From Acinetobacter tibetensis (GTDB lineage: Bacteria; Pseudomonadota; Gammaproteobacteria; Pseudomonadales; Moraxellaceae): a stretch of DNA of 64,000 bases. The position numbers were made by a program, and so were the translations under genes. This document shows positions 15,667-24,749 of the stretch, one piece after another. Position 1 is the stretch's first letter, and every line of letters begins with the position of its first letter. The stretch covers positions 2,294,001 through 2,358,000 of the forward strand of contig NZ_CP098732.1 in assembly GCF_023824315.1 (NCBI RefSeq), given 5' to 3'. The notes under the pieces are model-generated. The model made no database searches, had not been told where the DNA came from, and saw only the letters and a program-made list of their open reading frames with translations.

Positions 15667-16746
15667 TTAACCATTACGTTTTACGAAGTCATCCATAAAG
15701 TTCACCAATGCTTGTACCCCTTCTAAAGGAACAGCATTATAAATACTTGCACGCATGCCTCCAACAGAGCGGTGACCTGCCAAATTCAACAAGTGGTTTT
15801 CTTCAGCTTCTTTCAGGAATAACTTTTCTAAGTCAGGATTTGCCAAAGTAAAGGGTACATTCATGATTGAACGGTTAGCTTCTACAATTGGGTTTGCATA
15901 GAAGTCGCTAGAATCAATATAGCCATAAAGTAATTGTGCTTTTTGTAGATTCACTTGATGCATGGCATCTACACCACCATTTTCAAGTAACCATTCAAAC
16001 ACTAAACCAGACAAATACCATGCATAAGTCGATGGGGTATTTACCATAGAATCATTTTTAGCTTGAGCAGAATATTTCAACAAACTTGGAATTTCTGGTT
16101 TCGCCTGATCCAATAAATCTTCACGAATAATGACCAGTGTTAAACCTGCTGGACCAATATTTTTTTGTGCACCGGCATAAATCAAACCGAATTTAGACAC
16201 ATCTAACGGTGCAGATAATATACTTGATGAAAAATCAGAGACCAATGGTTTATCTGTTTCTGGAATACCAGCAAATTGTAAACCGCCAATCGTTTCATTA
16301 TCTGCATAATGCACATAAGCAGCATCGGCTGATAAATTCCATTGACTTTGTGGCGTGATTGCAAGTTTGCCGTCAATTTTTGTTCCAGCTTCTACAACAT
16401 GAATATCGCCATAACGTTGTGCTTCTTGCAGTGCTTTTTCAGACCAAATACCCGTATGGATATAGTCAGCTTTATTATTTTTACCCAACAGGTTTAATGG
16501 AATGGCAGAAAACTGTAATGATGCCCCACCCTGTAAAAACAAAACTTTGTAATTTTCAGGAATGTTCATGAGCTTACGTAAGTCTGCTTCTGCTTTTTCT
16601 GCAACCGCAACATAGTCTTTGCTACGGTGGCTCATTTCCATAATGGACAGCCCTTTGCCATGCCAATCCAACATCTCTTGTTGAGCTTTTTCTAAAACGG
16701 CAGTAGGTAATGCAGCAGGACCAGCACAGAAATTGTACGCGCGCAT
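15667..16746 (-). CDS. serC: Phosphoserine aminotransferase
   Basis: SerC is a PLP enzyme that makes 3-phosphoserine from 3-phosphohydroxypyruvate in serine synthesis, and the analogous step in pyridoxal phosphate synthesis. The start at 16746 (MRAYNFCAGPAALP) has an AAAGGAAAA ribosome site and gives 359 residues, close to E. coli SerC (362). The PLP lysine is K195 in IYAGAQKNIGPAG. GGASLQFSAIPLNLL and GHRSVGGMRASIYNAV are further family blocks. It appears monocistronic. Confidence 0.96.
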   Translation of the reverse strand: MRAYNFCAGPAALPTAVLEKAQQEMLDWHGKGLSIMEMSHRSKDYVAVAEKAEADLRKLMNIPENYKVLFLQGGASLQFSAIPLNLLGKNNKADYIHTGIWSEKALQEAQRYGDIHVVEAGTKIDGKLAITPQSQWNLSADAAYVHYADNETIGGLQFAGIPETDKPLVSDFSSSILSAPLDVSKFGLIYAGAQKNIGPAGLTLVIIREDLLDQAKPEIPSLLKYSAQAKNDSMVNTPSTYAWYLSGLVFEWLLENGGVDAMHQVNLQKAQLLYGYIDSSDFYANPIVEANRSIMNVPFTLANPDLEKLFLKEAEENHLLNLAGHRSVGGMRASIYNAVPLEGVQALVNFMDDFVKRNG

Positions 16747-17021
16747 GATTTTTCCTTTCAGAGGTGAAACACAATAAAATGATGGCATTTAATCATATCT
16801 TGCTCAGGCTTGCAGTAAATTATCCTGAAAATATTTCAATGCTATCGGGTATTTAAAGTCAAAACTTCAATAAAGATCGATTATTTTTTAGGTGGAATGG
16901 CTTTAATAAATGATTCAACATTCACTAAGTAACTGACTATACGTACAATTAATACTGAAATCACCACCATTGCATGAATCAACATTGCAGTTATTAAATA
17001 ACAGCCAAATTAAAAATAACG
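16747..17021. other. Intergenic region upstream of serC
   Basis: This stretch should contain the serC promoter, which I could not pin down. A 34-codon minus-strand frame (16985 to 16881) encodes a hydrophobic segment with an ESFIKAIPPKK tail but lacks a ribosome site; it may be a remnant. Nothing else is evident. Confidence 0.4.
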
Positions 17022-17528
17022 CTAAACATGAATTTTTTTCTTTTTAGGCTCAGCAAGATGTTGTTCTTTTAAATCTTTCAATAATTTTTCATCATGTATA
17101 TCAATCCTGTGACGTGTAGATTGAGCATACAAATTTTGGCTAAACACCCCACGCTGAAATGCCAACCACATTTGTTGTGGTTTTAAGAAAAAACCCGTCA
17201 AAAGTGCTATTCAATTCATGATGCCAAGTATGGGATGATTCAACATAGAATCCGTTCCCAACGCACAAGCACTAACCTCCCCCTCACTTCTGCCAACACG
17301 ATAACCTGTTAAAATATGGTATAAGTCACGATATTTTAGACATTTAGGTCTTACTGCAATATTCGGAAGTGGTACAAACAAGTAACCATAATAAACATGA
17401 ACCGTACAAAGCTCTTGTTCCGCTTGGATCGGAGAAAAACCATTATTTTGATAAAATAAATCTAACGCTTGATGAATACTCATCTGGTCTAATTGTCTTG
17501 ATGCTAGGCACTTGCAAATTGGGAACAT
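17022..17528 (-). pseudogene. Coq4-family-like gene interrupted by an in-frame TGA
   Basis: The minus-strand frame encodes a Coq4-like protein: NNGFSPIQAEQELCTVHVY, then YRDLYHILTGY and EGEVSACALGT, where Coq4 has HDxxH...E. It meets a TGA at 17213-17211 and, in the same frame, continues IALLTGFFLKPQQMWLAFQR to a TAG at 17024-17022. The second part also reads as the Coq4 C-terminal region, so one nonsense codon splits an otherwise continuous frame. From the internal ATG at 17483 the restored length would be about 153 residues. The first His of the HDxxH motif is Arg here, a further sign of decay. Coq4 proteins serve ubiquinone synthesis; this copy is probably dead. The family call is by eye. 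Confidence 0.65.
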
Positions 17529-17630
17529 ATTCAGTTATTAGTATTTTTATCTATGTAATTTTTTAAAAGTTTAAATTTATCGTATTATCTACTTACAGGA
17601 AAATGAGTCTAGCATCTGCAACACTCAAAA

Positions 17631-17650
17631 TGTAAACGCGCTCGTTTACA
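17631..17650. promoter_or_regulatory. Palindromic operator upstream of the export operon
   Basis: TGTAAACG-N4-CGTTTACA is a perfect 8+8 inverted repeat. It overlaps the candidate -35 box of the export operon, the usual layout for repression by a TetR-type dimer. No regulator gene lies next to it. Confidence 0.7.
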
Positions 17651-17675
17651 CCGATAAAATAAAGATCTGTATAAT
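17645..17675 (+). promoter_or_regulatory. Candidate promoter of the export operon
   Basis: The -35 box TTTACA (17645-17650) and a perfect TATAAT at 17670-17675 are separated by 19 bp, longer than ideal. The -35 box is the right half of the palindromic operator. Transcription would start about 20-25 bp before the first ATG. Confidence 0.55.
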
Positions 17676-17704
17676 TCATTACAACAACAATGCGAGTTTG
17701 ATTA

Positions 17705-19210
17705 ATGCCACAGCGTTTTCAATTAAAATCAAGAAAATTAACGCTTAGGATGAATCCTATTTTTCCTGGTTTTATTTGCTTATGCACGAGTGTGTTATTT
17801 CTTCACCCAAGTTATGCAAAATCCATCAGCTATATAGAAGCTGAACAAAACATACTGACTCAATCCTATAGCACTCGAGCTGCGCAGGCTCTACAACAAT
17901 CTGCTCAACTGCAAGCTGAAGCAGTGAAAGGGCTCGGACTCCCGCGTATTGATTTAAATGTTCGTGCTTATGCCTTTCATAATGAAGTAGATGTGCCACT
18001 AAATTCCTTAAAAAATAATCTGGATAATACCCTTACTCAAGGCGTGAATAATCAAATTGATCAATGGCAAAATAATAGTGGTATCCCTAGCGGAATTACA
18101 GACACTCTAAAAGATGGTGTCGGCAACGTTATTGATCGTGGCCTTGGATTAATTCCCAATGAGACGACGATCAATTTGGATGACCAAGTTATACGCCCGA
18201 CCGTTTCAGTATTTATGCCTTTATATACTGGCGGACTGACCACTAGCGCCAAACAAATGGCAAAAATTCAGTCCGAACGCAGTGTCATCAATAATAAACA
18301 GCAACAAGACCTTCAGCGTTTCGAAATCATTCAAGCCTATTTTAACTCGCAGCTACAAACACAATTATTAGCGGCAAGCCGTTTTAATGCTCAAGCGATG
18401 CAAAGCCATTATCGAAATGCACTAAAATTAGAACAGCAAGGCTTTATTAGCAAAGGGCAACGGATGCAATTTGAAGTTGCTAAAAACAATGCTGAACGTT
18501 TAGCACAAAATACCCAAGCCAACCTACAAGCCAGCTTGTTTCAGTTGAATAATCTCCTGCAAAGCAGTGGCATAACAGAATTAAGCACGCCTCTTTTTGT
18601 CAATACAACCAAAAATCATTCGATTAATCAATTATTAAAGAGTTACCCTGAACAATCCTCTCTGGTTCAAAAGCTGCAAAAGGACACCGAGCTTGCTGGG
18701 GTAAAAGTGAAAGCGGAATCGGCAGCCAAAAAACCGACTGTATTTGCCTTTGGTGAATACAGCTTAGATGAACATCAAAACTGGATTGTGGGCGTTGCCG
18801 CTCAGTACAATTTATTTTCAGGCATCGACAAACAAAAAAATATACAAGCTGCTGAATTACAAAGATACGCTTTACAGTTAACCACCCAGCGTACTAAACA
18901 AGAAATAGAAAATATGATTTATAAATCATATAGCGAGCTTGAAACCGCTCAACAAAGCCATGCTCTACTGCAACAGAACATGCAAGCTGCTCAAGAAAAT
19001 TTACGCATTCAAACACTTTCCTTCAAAGAAGATATGGGCACAGCCACACAAGTAATTGATGCTCAAAATGCCATGACCGCTCTTAAATCTGAAATGGCAC
19101 TAAATGCGTATAAATACGTCATGTCATTAGCCACTTTATTACAAAGCCACGGTTCTATAGCTGAGTTTCAAAGCTATGTAAATCAAAAAAATACGCAATA
19201 TATTCGTTAA
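17705..19210 (+). CDS. TolC family outer membrane efflux protein
   Basis: This 501-residue protein forms the outer-membrane channel of a tripartite exporter. A signal peptide is read from the second ATG at 17753 (MNPIFPGFICLCTSVLFL, cleavage after PSYA). That ATG may be the true start, since 16 residues before it add a polar extension; neither start has a good ribosome site. Two outer-membrane-efflux-protein repeats with long coiled-coil helices follow; the central insert around 110-165 is rich in Asn and Gly. Motifs such as LYTGGLTTSAKQMAKIQSE and YNLFSGIDKQKNIQAAELQ mark the two repeats. It is first in a four-gene operon, 18 bp before the HlyD-like gene. Confidence 0.88.
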   Translation: MPQRFQLKSRKLTLRMNPIFPGFICLCTSVLFLHPSYAKSISYIEAEQNILTQSYSTRAAQALQQSAQLQAEAVKGLGLPRIDLNVRAYAFHNEVDVPLNSLKNNLDNTLTQGVNNQIDQWQNNSGIPSGITDTLKDGVGNVIDRGLGLIPNETTINLDDQVIRPTVSVFMPLYTGGLTTSAKQMAKIQSERSVINNKQQQDLQRFEIIQAYFNSQLQTQLLAASRFNAQAMQSHYRNALKLEQQGFISKGQRMQFEVAKNNAERLAQNTQANLQASLFQLNNLLQSSGITELSTPLFVNTTKNHSINQLLKSYPEQSSLVQKLQKDTELAGVKVKAESAAKKPTVFAFGEYSLDEHQNWIVGVAAQYNLFSGIDKQKNIQAAELQRYALQLTTQRTKQEIENMIYKSYSELETAQQSHALLQQNMQAAQENLRIQTLSFKEDMGTATQVIDAQNAMTALKSEMALNAYKYVMSLATLLQSHGSIAEFQSYVNQKNTQYIR

Positions 19211-19228
19211 CTTTAATGGGGAAACCAC

Positions 19229-20392
19229 ATGAATCAAGATCAATCAACACCTGATCAAGAACCTAATGCTTCCTCATTGGAGGAAAAAAATACAGGGAAA
19301 TCTGAAACTGATCTATCAGAGCAACTGACCGAAAATAACACTGGCACAGAAAATTCAGCAGATCACTTAAATGATGTCTCTGAAAAAGTGACTGATCCAA
19401 CATCTAAAACTAAACTTCTGAAAAGCGTGGGTATTATCCTAGCCATCTTACTGCTTGGGTTAATTGCATTTGGTTTGTGGAAAAGCTACCAACCCAAGAT
19501 GGTTGAAATACAAGGGAGAGTTGAAGCGGAAACCCTGCATATCAGTACCAAAATACCAAGCCGAATTGAAGAACTCTATGTACATGATGGTGAAAAAGTT
19601 CAAAAAAATCAGCCTCTCGTACGTTTGTATAGCCCAGAAATTGATGCTAAAAAGCAGCAGACACTGGCTGCTTTGCAATCGGCTCTAGCACTGAAATCGA
19701 CCGCTGATCGAGGCTCACAACAAGAGAATATTGATACCCTATTTGCCAACTGGCAAGCCGTGAAAGCCCAACAAGACTTGGCACAAACAACCTACCAACG
19801 TGGAGCCAAACTTTTTCAGGAGGGTGTTATTTCTCGTCAGCGTCGTGATGAAATGCAGGCTGCTGCACAATCTGCTGCTCAGTTGACTGAAGCTGCTTAC
19901 CAACAATATGCTCGAGCAAAACGCGGAAGTACAACTGAACAGAAATCCACAGCCGACGCACAGGTTGAAATCGCTAAAGCTGCTGTTGCGGAGGCGAATG
20001 CGCTAGATGCTGAAACAAAATTATTTTCACCCGTAAATGGTACAATTTCCAAAACCTACGGCAAAGTCTCTGAATTAGTCACGATAGGTGTGCCTGTCAT
20101 GAGTATTATTTTAGATGATGAGCTATGGGTAAGTTTAAATGTCCGTGAAGATCAGTATGCTCAGGTCTATCAAGCCAAAACATTGGAAGGTTTTATTCCC
20201 GCTTTAAATAAAACTGTGCAATTTAAAATTGAGAATATTGATGCAGAGGGCGAGTTTGCGACTATAAAAACGACTCGACAAACGGGGGGTTACGACATAC
20301 GTAGCTTTAAGCTCCACTTAACACCAAGCACACCCATTGCAGATCTTAAGGTTGGCATGAGTGTGATATTTAAAGTCAAAGAGCAATCCTGA
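19229..20392 (+). CDS. HlyD family periplasmic adaptor (membrane fusion protein)
   Basis: The 387-residue adaptor would bridge the inner-membrane permeases and the TolC-like channel. The first 60 residues are an acidic, Ser/Thr/Glu-rich cytoplasmic tail, unusually long for the family. A transmembrane helix spans about 65-84. The lipoyl half-motif VEAETLHISTKIPSRIEELYVHDGEKVQKNQPLVRL follows in parts at 98-130, then a helical hairpin (about 140-245) and the second lipoyl and beta-barrel parts. The stop overlaps the next start by one base (20392). A preceding GGGGAAA-like site supports the chosen ATG. Confidence 0.87.
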   Translation: MNQDQSTPDQEPNASSLEEKNTGKSETDLSEQLTENNTGTENSADHLNDVSEKVTDPTSKTKLLKSVGIILAILLLGLIAFGLWKSYQPKMVEIQGRVEAETLHISTKIPSRIEELYVHDGEKVQKNQPLVRLYSPEIDAKKQQTLAALQSALALKSTADRGSQQENIDTLFANWQAVKAQQDLAQTTYQRGAKLFQEGVISRQRRDEMQAAAQSAAQLTEAAYQQYARAKRGSTTEQKSTADAQVEIAKAAVAEANALDAETKLFSPVNGTISKTYGKVSELVTIGVPVMSIILDDELWVSLNVREDQYAQVYQAKTLEGFIPALNKTVQFKIENIDAEGEFATIKTTRQTGGYDIRSFKLHLTPSTPIADLKVGMSVIFKVKEQS

Positions 20393-21522
20393 TGTGGGCT
20401 GGTCTCTGGCGTGAACTTCGCTATTTAGCCACACATAAATGGGACTTGTGTTTAGTTACACTCGCCCCGCTATGTGTGATTGTGCTATTTAGCTGCATGT
20501 TTGCGCAGGGAAAGCCTGAACATTTACCCATTGCGATTATTGATCAAGACCAGAGTAGTCTGAGTCGAAATATCGAAAAATATTTATCCAACAATCAAAG
20601 CTTGGCTATTTATACCGTAACGCCTGATTCCAATGAGGCTGAACGCCTACTGAATGAAACAAAAATTTGGGGCTATGTACTTATTCCAGAAGGTGCCGAA
20701 CAACGGCTAGTTCAAGCGAAAGATGCAGAAATTGCACTCGCATTTAATCAAAGTTACTTCAGCATCGGAAATTCTATTTCTTCAGCCATGCTCAGCAGTA
20801 CTGTGCAAGCCATGGCAAATTATATGGGGCAAAATTATTTAGAAAATAATATTCCCTATTTAGACATCCCTACCCCTAATGTGAAAATCTCGCCACTCTA
20901 TAATCCGAGTCTCAGTTACGAATTTTATTTAGAACCTTTTGTCATTCCTGCTGTTCTACATTTATTGCTCTGTTGTTGTGTGGCTTTTTCCGTAGGTCAG
21001 GAATTTCAATTTAAGTCTGCAAAAAATTGGCTGAAATCTTCAACTATATGGACAGCATTACTCAGTAAAGTGCTTATTTATGTTCTTATTTTCAGTATTT
21101 GGACATGGTTGTGGATGTTCTGGCTCATAGAAATTCGAGGGTGGTTTGTGGCTGGTCAACTCTGGCTATTACTTCTAGCTCAGTTTTTATTTTATTTTGC
21201 CTATGCTTTAATTAGTGCAACTGTAGTATTGGCTACCCATAATTTGGCCAAAACTTTTGGCTTTATTGCGGTATATGGTGGTTCATCCTTAAGTTTTGCA
21301 GGTGTGACACTCCCCTTAAATAATGCCCCTGCATTTACCAAATTTTGGGCGAATATTATTCCATATACCCCTTATGCCAAGCTACAGACTGAACAATGGG
21401 TCATTGGTAGTCCTGTACAACTTTCATTCATCCCTTTAGCAATTCTGAGTTTTTATTGTCTCTTCTATTCGATAACTTCTTTCCTGTTATTAAAAAAGCG
21501 TAGTGTAGAGGTGCAGGAATGA
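20392..21522 (+). CDS. ABC-2 type permease, first of two
   Basis: A 376-residue inner-membrane protein of the ABC-2 (YhhJ/YbhS-like) permease group. It has one N-terminal transmembrane helix (about 20-38), a periplasmic region of about 140 residues that begins PIAIIDQDQSSLSRNI, and five C-terminal helices (about 185-370). No Walker motifs are present, so the ATPase must come from another gene; none is encoded in this operon. Its ATG overlaps the end of the adaptor gene by one base, and its end overlaps the next gene by four bases, so all are likely translated together. Confidence 0.85.
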   Translation: MWAGLWRELRYLATHKWDLCLVTLAPLCVIVLFSCMFAQGKPEHLPIAIIDQDQSSLSRNIEKYLSNNQSLAIYTVTPDSNEAERLLNETKIWGYVLIPEGAEQRLVQAKDAEIALAFNQSYFSIGNSISSAMLSSTVQAMANYMGQNYLENNIPYLDIPTPNVKISPLYNPSLSYEFYLEPFVIPAVLHLLLCCCVAFSVGQEFQFKSAKNWLKSSTIWTALLSKVLIYVLIFSIWTWLWMFWLIEIRGWFVAGQLWLLLLAQFLFYFAYALISATVVLATHNLAKTFGFIAVYGGSSLSFAGVTLPLNNAPAFTKFWANIIPYTPYAKLQTEQWVIGSPVQLSFIPLAILSFYCLFYSITSFLLLKKRSVEVQE

Positions 21523-22625
21523 AACAAAAATTGAAGTCATTTCTTTTTTACTTTGTAAAAACATTCAAAGATATTGCAAAGAATAGCTCCATTCTCACGA
21601 CGATGGTGCTTTCTATCTTCTTTTATAGTTTTTTCTACCCAACAGCCTACAAAGCACAACATGCTCAAGCCTTACCTATCATTATTGTGGACGAAGAACA
21701 AAGTACATTAACCGCTAGTATCATTAATGCAGCGAGCAACAGCCCAAATATTCAGGTTCGTGCTGTGACAGGAAATTTTGCTGAAGCGGAAACTTGGGTA
21801 AAGCAACAACGTGCCGATGGCATTTTACTATTACCTGATAATTTATCTAATAGTATTCATCGGGGTGAAGTTGGTGGGGTTGGATTATATTTAAGTGCTG
21901 CTTATTTTTTAAGAACTAAACAAATTGGTTTGGGATTGGCTACAGCCATTGAAAACACCTTAGCAGAACGCGCAGAAAAGTTTGGACAGATTTCACATTT
22001 TTCTCCCGTCCTTTCAATTCACCAAATTCCATTATTTAATACACTTTCAGGCTATGGCAGTTATATTTTTCCAGCGATTGCCCCGTTAATTATTCATCAA
22101 ACCATTGTATTGGGCTTATGTATGCTGGTTGCAGGTTATCGCAACTTAAATTGGCGGAGCAAAACAACTGAGTTTTGGGGGTTATTTGCTGCTGCGCTAT
22201 GCATAGGTTGTTTGGGCTGCTTTTATTTATTTGGTTTTACCTTCTGGCTCTATGACTATCCACGTGGCGGAAATTTTTGGGGTATGCTGATTGCTGTCCC
22301 AATTTTTATAAGCAGTGTGATTGGGTTGAGTCTTGTCTTGGCTTCTTATCTTGATATTCCCGAACGTGCAGGCCATGTTATTGTCTTCACCTCTATACCC
22401 CTATTTTTACTTTCGGGTACAGCATGGCCACATGCCGCTATGCCGCTATGGATGCAATACTTGGGTTCAGCCTTACCATCCACTCAAGCCATTCAAATGT
22501 TTATTCAATTGAATCAGATGGGTGTACCTACGCAAATGGTTATACCTAAGCTCATTTATCTGAGCGTTTTTGCGGGTGTCTGTTTAAGCTGGGCATATTA
22601 TCGTTTATGTAACACACGCAACTAG
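21519..22625 (+). CDS. ABC-2 type permease, second of two
   Basis: A 368-residue paralogue of the preceding permease, with the same plan: N-terminal helix (about 22-42), a periplasmic region starting PIIIVDEEQSTLTASI, and five or six C-terminal helices. The two probably form a heterodimer. It has no nucleotide-binding domain. It starts within the ATGA overlap at 21519-21522. No terminator hairpin is evident in the 250 bp that follow. The exported substrate is unknown; related systems are annotated as multidrug exporters. Confidence 0.85.
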   Translation: MKQKLKSFLFYFVKTFKDIAKNSSILTTMVLSIFFYSFFYPTAYKAQHAQALPIIIVDEEQSTLTASIINAASNSPNIQVRAVTGNFAEAETWVKQQRADGILLLPDNLSNSIHRGEVGGVGLYLSAAYFLRTKQIGLGLATAIENTLAERAEKFGQISHFSPVLSIHQIPLFNTLSGYGSYIFPAIAPLIIHQTIVLGLCMLVAGYRNLNWRSKTTEFWGLFAAALCIGCLGCFYLFGFTFWLYDYPRGGNFWGMLIAVPIFISSVIGLSLVLASYLDIPERAGHVIVFTSIPLFLLSGTAWPHAAMPLWMQYLGSALPSTQAIQMFIQLNQMGVPTQMVIPKLIYLSVFAGVCLSWAYYRLCNTRN

Positions 22626-22878
22626 TCACTTATTCATCATTTTTATTCTACAAACTAATGATGAATTTAAATACAATCGTATTATTAAATAAAACAGTCC
22701 AAACAATCACCAATCAACAATAATAAATTAAAAAAAGATCGCTCATTCTTCACAATAACTTCACAATAGCCACCTTCCATCTGCCAGCATTCTTCTTTTT
22801 TCATGCCACCGCATCTTGATGCAGCATAAGAGTTCTTGCAGATATTTTTTTGCCCCTAATTTTTTTTCTGAGCTAAGT

Positions 22879-24174
22879 ATGAAAAAAATTAAGATAAGCC
22901 TTGCATGGCAAATTGTAATTGCACTCATTTTAGGTATACTTTTAGGCTCTTTTCTGCACTATTCTCCTGAATATCGTGATGCCTTTGTAACTAATTTATT
23001 GAGCCCACTCGGTTCAATATTTATTAGCCTCATCAAAATGATTGTAATCCCACTTGTGGTTTCAATGCTTATTCTAGGCATTGCAAATACAAGTCATGGG
23101 ACCAATGTCGGTCGACTTGGTTTCAGAACTATTCTATATTTTGAAATCATTACAACCATTGCCATTATTGTTGGCTTGGTTGCTGCAAATGTATTCCAGC
23201 CAGGTGCTGGTATTGATATGTCGACGCTAACTCAAGTCGATATTTCTAAATATCAAGAAACCAGTCATGAAGTTAGCCAACATTCTCATGGTTTAGTACA
23301 AACCATTTTGTCGCTAATTCCACCGAACTTCTTTGCTGCATTAACTAGCGGTCAAATGCTACCGATTATTTTCTTCTCGGTATTGTTTGGTATTGGTTTA
23401 GGTTCTTTATCTAAAGAAACGAAACAACCGCTGATTCAGGTATTGCATGGTGTTTCTGAGACAATGTTCAAAGTTACACACATGATCATGAAGTTTGCGC
23501 CTTTAGGTGTATTCGGCTTAATCGCTGCGACCGTTGCAAACTTTGGTTTTAGCTCGTTACTTCCATTGGTAAAACTTGCAGTATTGGTTTATGCCGCTAT
23601 TTTCTTCTTCACTTTTATTGTACTAGGGTTGGTTGCCAAAATTTGCGGATTCAGCATTTGGACCATCATCAAAATCTTAAAAGATGAATTGATTTTAGCT
23701 TACTCAACTGCCAGTTCAGAAACCGTACTTCCACGTATTATGGAAAAAATGGAAGCTTATGGCGCGCCAAAAACAATTACCAGTTTTGTTATTCCAATTG
23801 GCTATTCATTCAATTTGGATGGTTCAACACTGTATCAAAGTATTGCCGCGATTTTCATTGCTCAGCTCTATGGCATTGACTTAAGCTTGGGTCAGCAAAT
23901 TATTTTAGTACTTACTTTAATGATTACCTCTAAAGGCATTGCAGGTGTACCTGGTGTTTCTTTCGTAGTGCTATTGGCGACTTTAGGCAGTGTTGGGATT
24001 CCACTTGAAGGTCTGGCATTTATTGCGGGTATTGACCGTATTTTAGATATGGCGCGTACTGCATTGAATGTCGTTGGTAATGCATTAGCTGTTCTTGTCA
24101 TCAGTAAATGGGAAGGCCAATTCGATACGGAAAAGCAAAAGAACTACAATATACAACTGAATGATACTTTGTAA
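22879..24174 (+). CDS. gltP: Glutamate/aspartate:proton symporter GltP
   Basis: This inner-membrane symporter takes up glutamate and aspartate with protons. I start at 22879 (MKKIKISLAWQIVIALILG), giving 431 residues, because this N-terminus aligns closely with E. coli GltP (437); the frame is open for 21 more codons upstream without similarity. Signature parts of the dicarboxylate/amino acid:cation family are LIKMIVIPLVVSMLILGIA, the serine-rich AYSTASSETVLP, and SFNLDGSTLYQSIAAIFIAQ. The sequence shows no sign of damage. A bidirectional terminator follows. Confidence 0.92.
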   Translation: MKKIKISLAWQIVIALILGILLGSFLHYSPEYRDAFVTNLLSPLGSIFISLIKMIVIPLVVSMLILGIANTSHGTNVGRLGFRTILYFEIITTIAIIVGLVAANVFQPGAGIDMSTLTQVDISKYQETSHEVSQHSHGLVQTILSLIPPNFFAALTSGQMLPIIFFSVLFGIGLGSLSKETKQPLIQVLHGVSETMFKVTHMIMKFAPLGVFGLIAATVANFGFSSLLPLVKLAVLVYAAIFFFTFIVLGLVAKICGFSIWTIIKILKDELILAYSTASSETVLPRIMEKMEAYGAPKTITSFVIPIGYSFNLDGSTLYQSIAAIFIAQLYGIDLSLGQQIILVLTLMITSKGIAGVPGVSFVVLLATLGSVGIPLEGLAFIAGIDRILDMARTALNVVGNALAVLVISKWEGQFDTEKQKNYNIQLNDTL

Positions 24175-24188
24175 TTTAAATTGCATAT

Positions 24189-24216
24189 AAAAAAGGACGC
24201 TACGGCGTCCTTTTTT
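24189..24216. terminator. Bidirectional terminator between gltP and the lipoprotein gene
   Basis: Stem AAAAAAGGACGC/GCGTCCTTTTTT with a TACG loop. A near copy ends gyrA 520 bp downstream. Confidence 0.92.
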
Positions 24217-24234
24217 ATTTACTACTGCTGTTGA

Positions 24235-24672
24235 TTATTTAATTTTCTCGCCAAATACTGACACGCTCATGTCTCGAATTTTACTACTGCCATTGGGTTT
24301 ATCAAAACTCACGTCATACTGTACTAAGTTTTTATCATAGGCATATTCATAGGTCACGGTATATTTACTTGGCTGATTGCTTTCATTCTGCAATTTCTTT
24401 GACACGATTTTCTTGGTTTTATAATTCTCTTGAGGCAAGCCGCGTGCAAATTTTTGCATGTTTTTCTGATCACCTTGATAACGTGCTTGCAACTCAGATT
24501 CAAAATGCGTCATCAATTGGTCAAAATTCTGCGCACGTAAATCATCATACGCCTCTTGTGCAGCCTGTACTTGCTGTGGACTAGGATCTGGAATATTGGC
24601 CTGCTGTCCCAGTTTATCGCATCCACTGAACACCAATACCGATGCTAAAATCGCATATTTCATCTTCATCAT
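24235..24672 (-). CDS. Small lipoprotein of unknown function
   Basis: I start at the ATG at 24672 (MMKMKYAILASVLVFSGC), seven bases after GGGAA, giving 145 residues; the frame extends 11 codons further up. The signal ends in a lipobox VFSGC, so it should be lipidated. The mature part has helical segments (PDPSPQQVQAAQEAYDDLRA) then beta strands (KYTVTYEYAYDKNLVQYDVSF), similar in layout to NTF2/DUF4878-type small lipoproteins, but I do not assign a family. With Asp next to the lipidated Cys (CDKLG), retention in the inner membrane is possible by the +2 rule known from E. coli. Confidence 0.7.
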   Translation of the reverse strand: MMKMKYAILASVLVFSGCDKLGQQANIPDPSPQQVQAAQEAYDDLRAQNFDQLMTHFESELQARYQGDQKNMQKFARGLPQENYKTKKIVSKKLQNESNQPSKYTVTYEYAYDKNLVQYDVSFDKPNGSSKIRDMSVSVFGEKIK

Positions 24673-24709
24673 CGTTCTGTTCCCATTATTTATGCAACAA
24701 ATCATATAG

Positions 24710-24735
24710 AAAAAGGACGCCTAAGCGTCCTTTTT
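24710..24735 (-). terminator. Terminator of gyrA
   Basis: Stem AAAAAGGACGC/GCGTCCTTTTT with a CTAA loop, 15 bp after the gyrA stop. It is nearly the same hairpin as the one at 24189. Confidence 0.9.
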
Positions 24736-24749
24736 CTTTAGATCATGAC

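Noticed and set aside
17022..17213. Frameshift as the cause of the Coq4-like break
   Set aside because: Hand translation shows both halves in the same frame, so a nonsense codon, not a frameshift, separates them.
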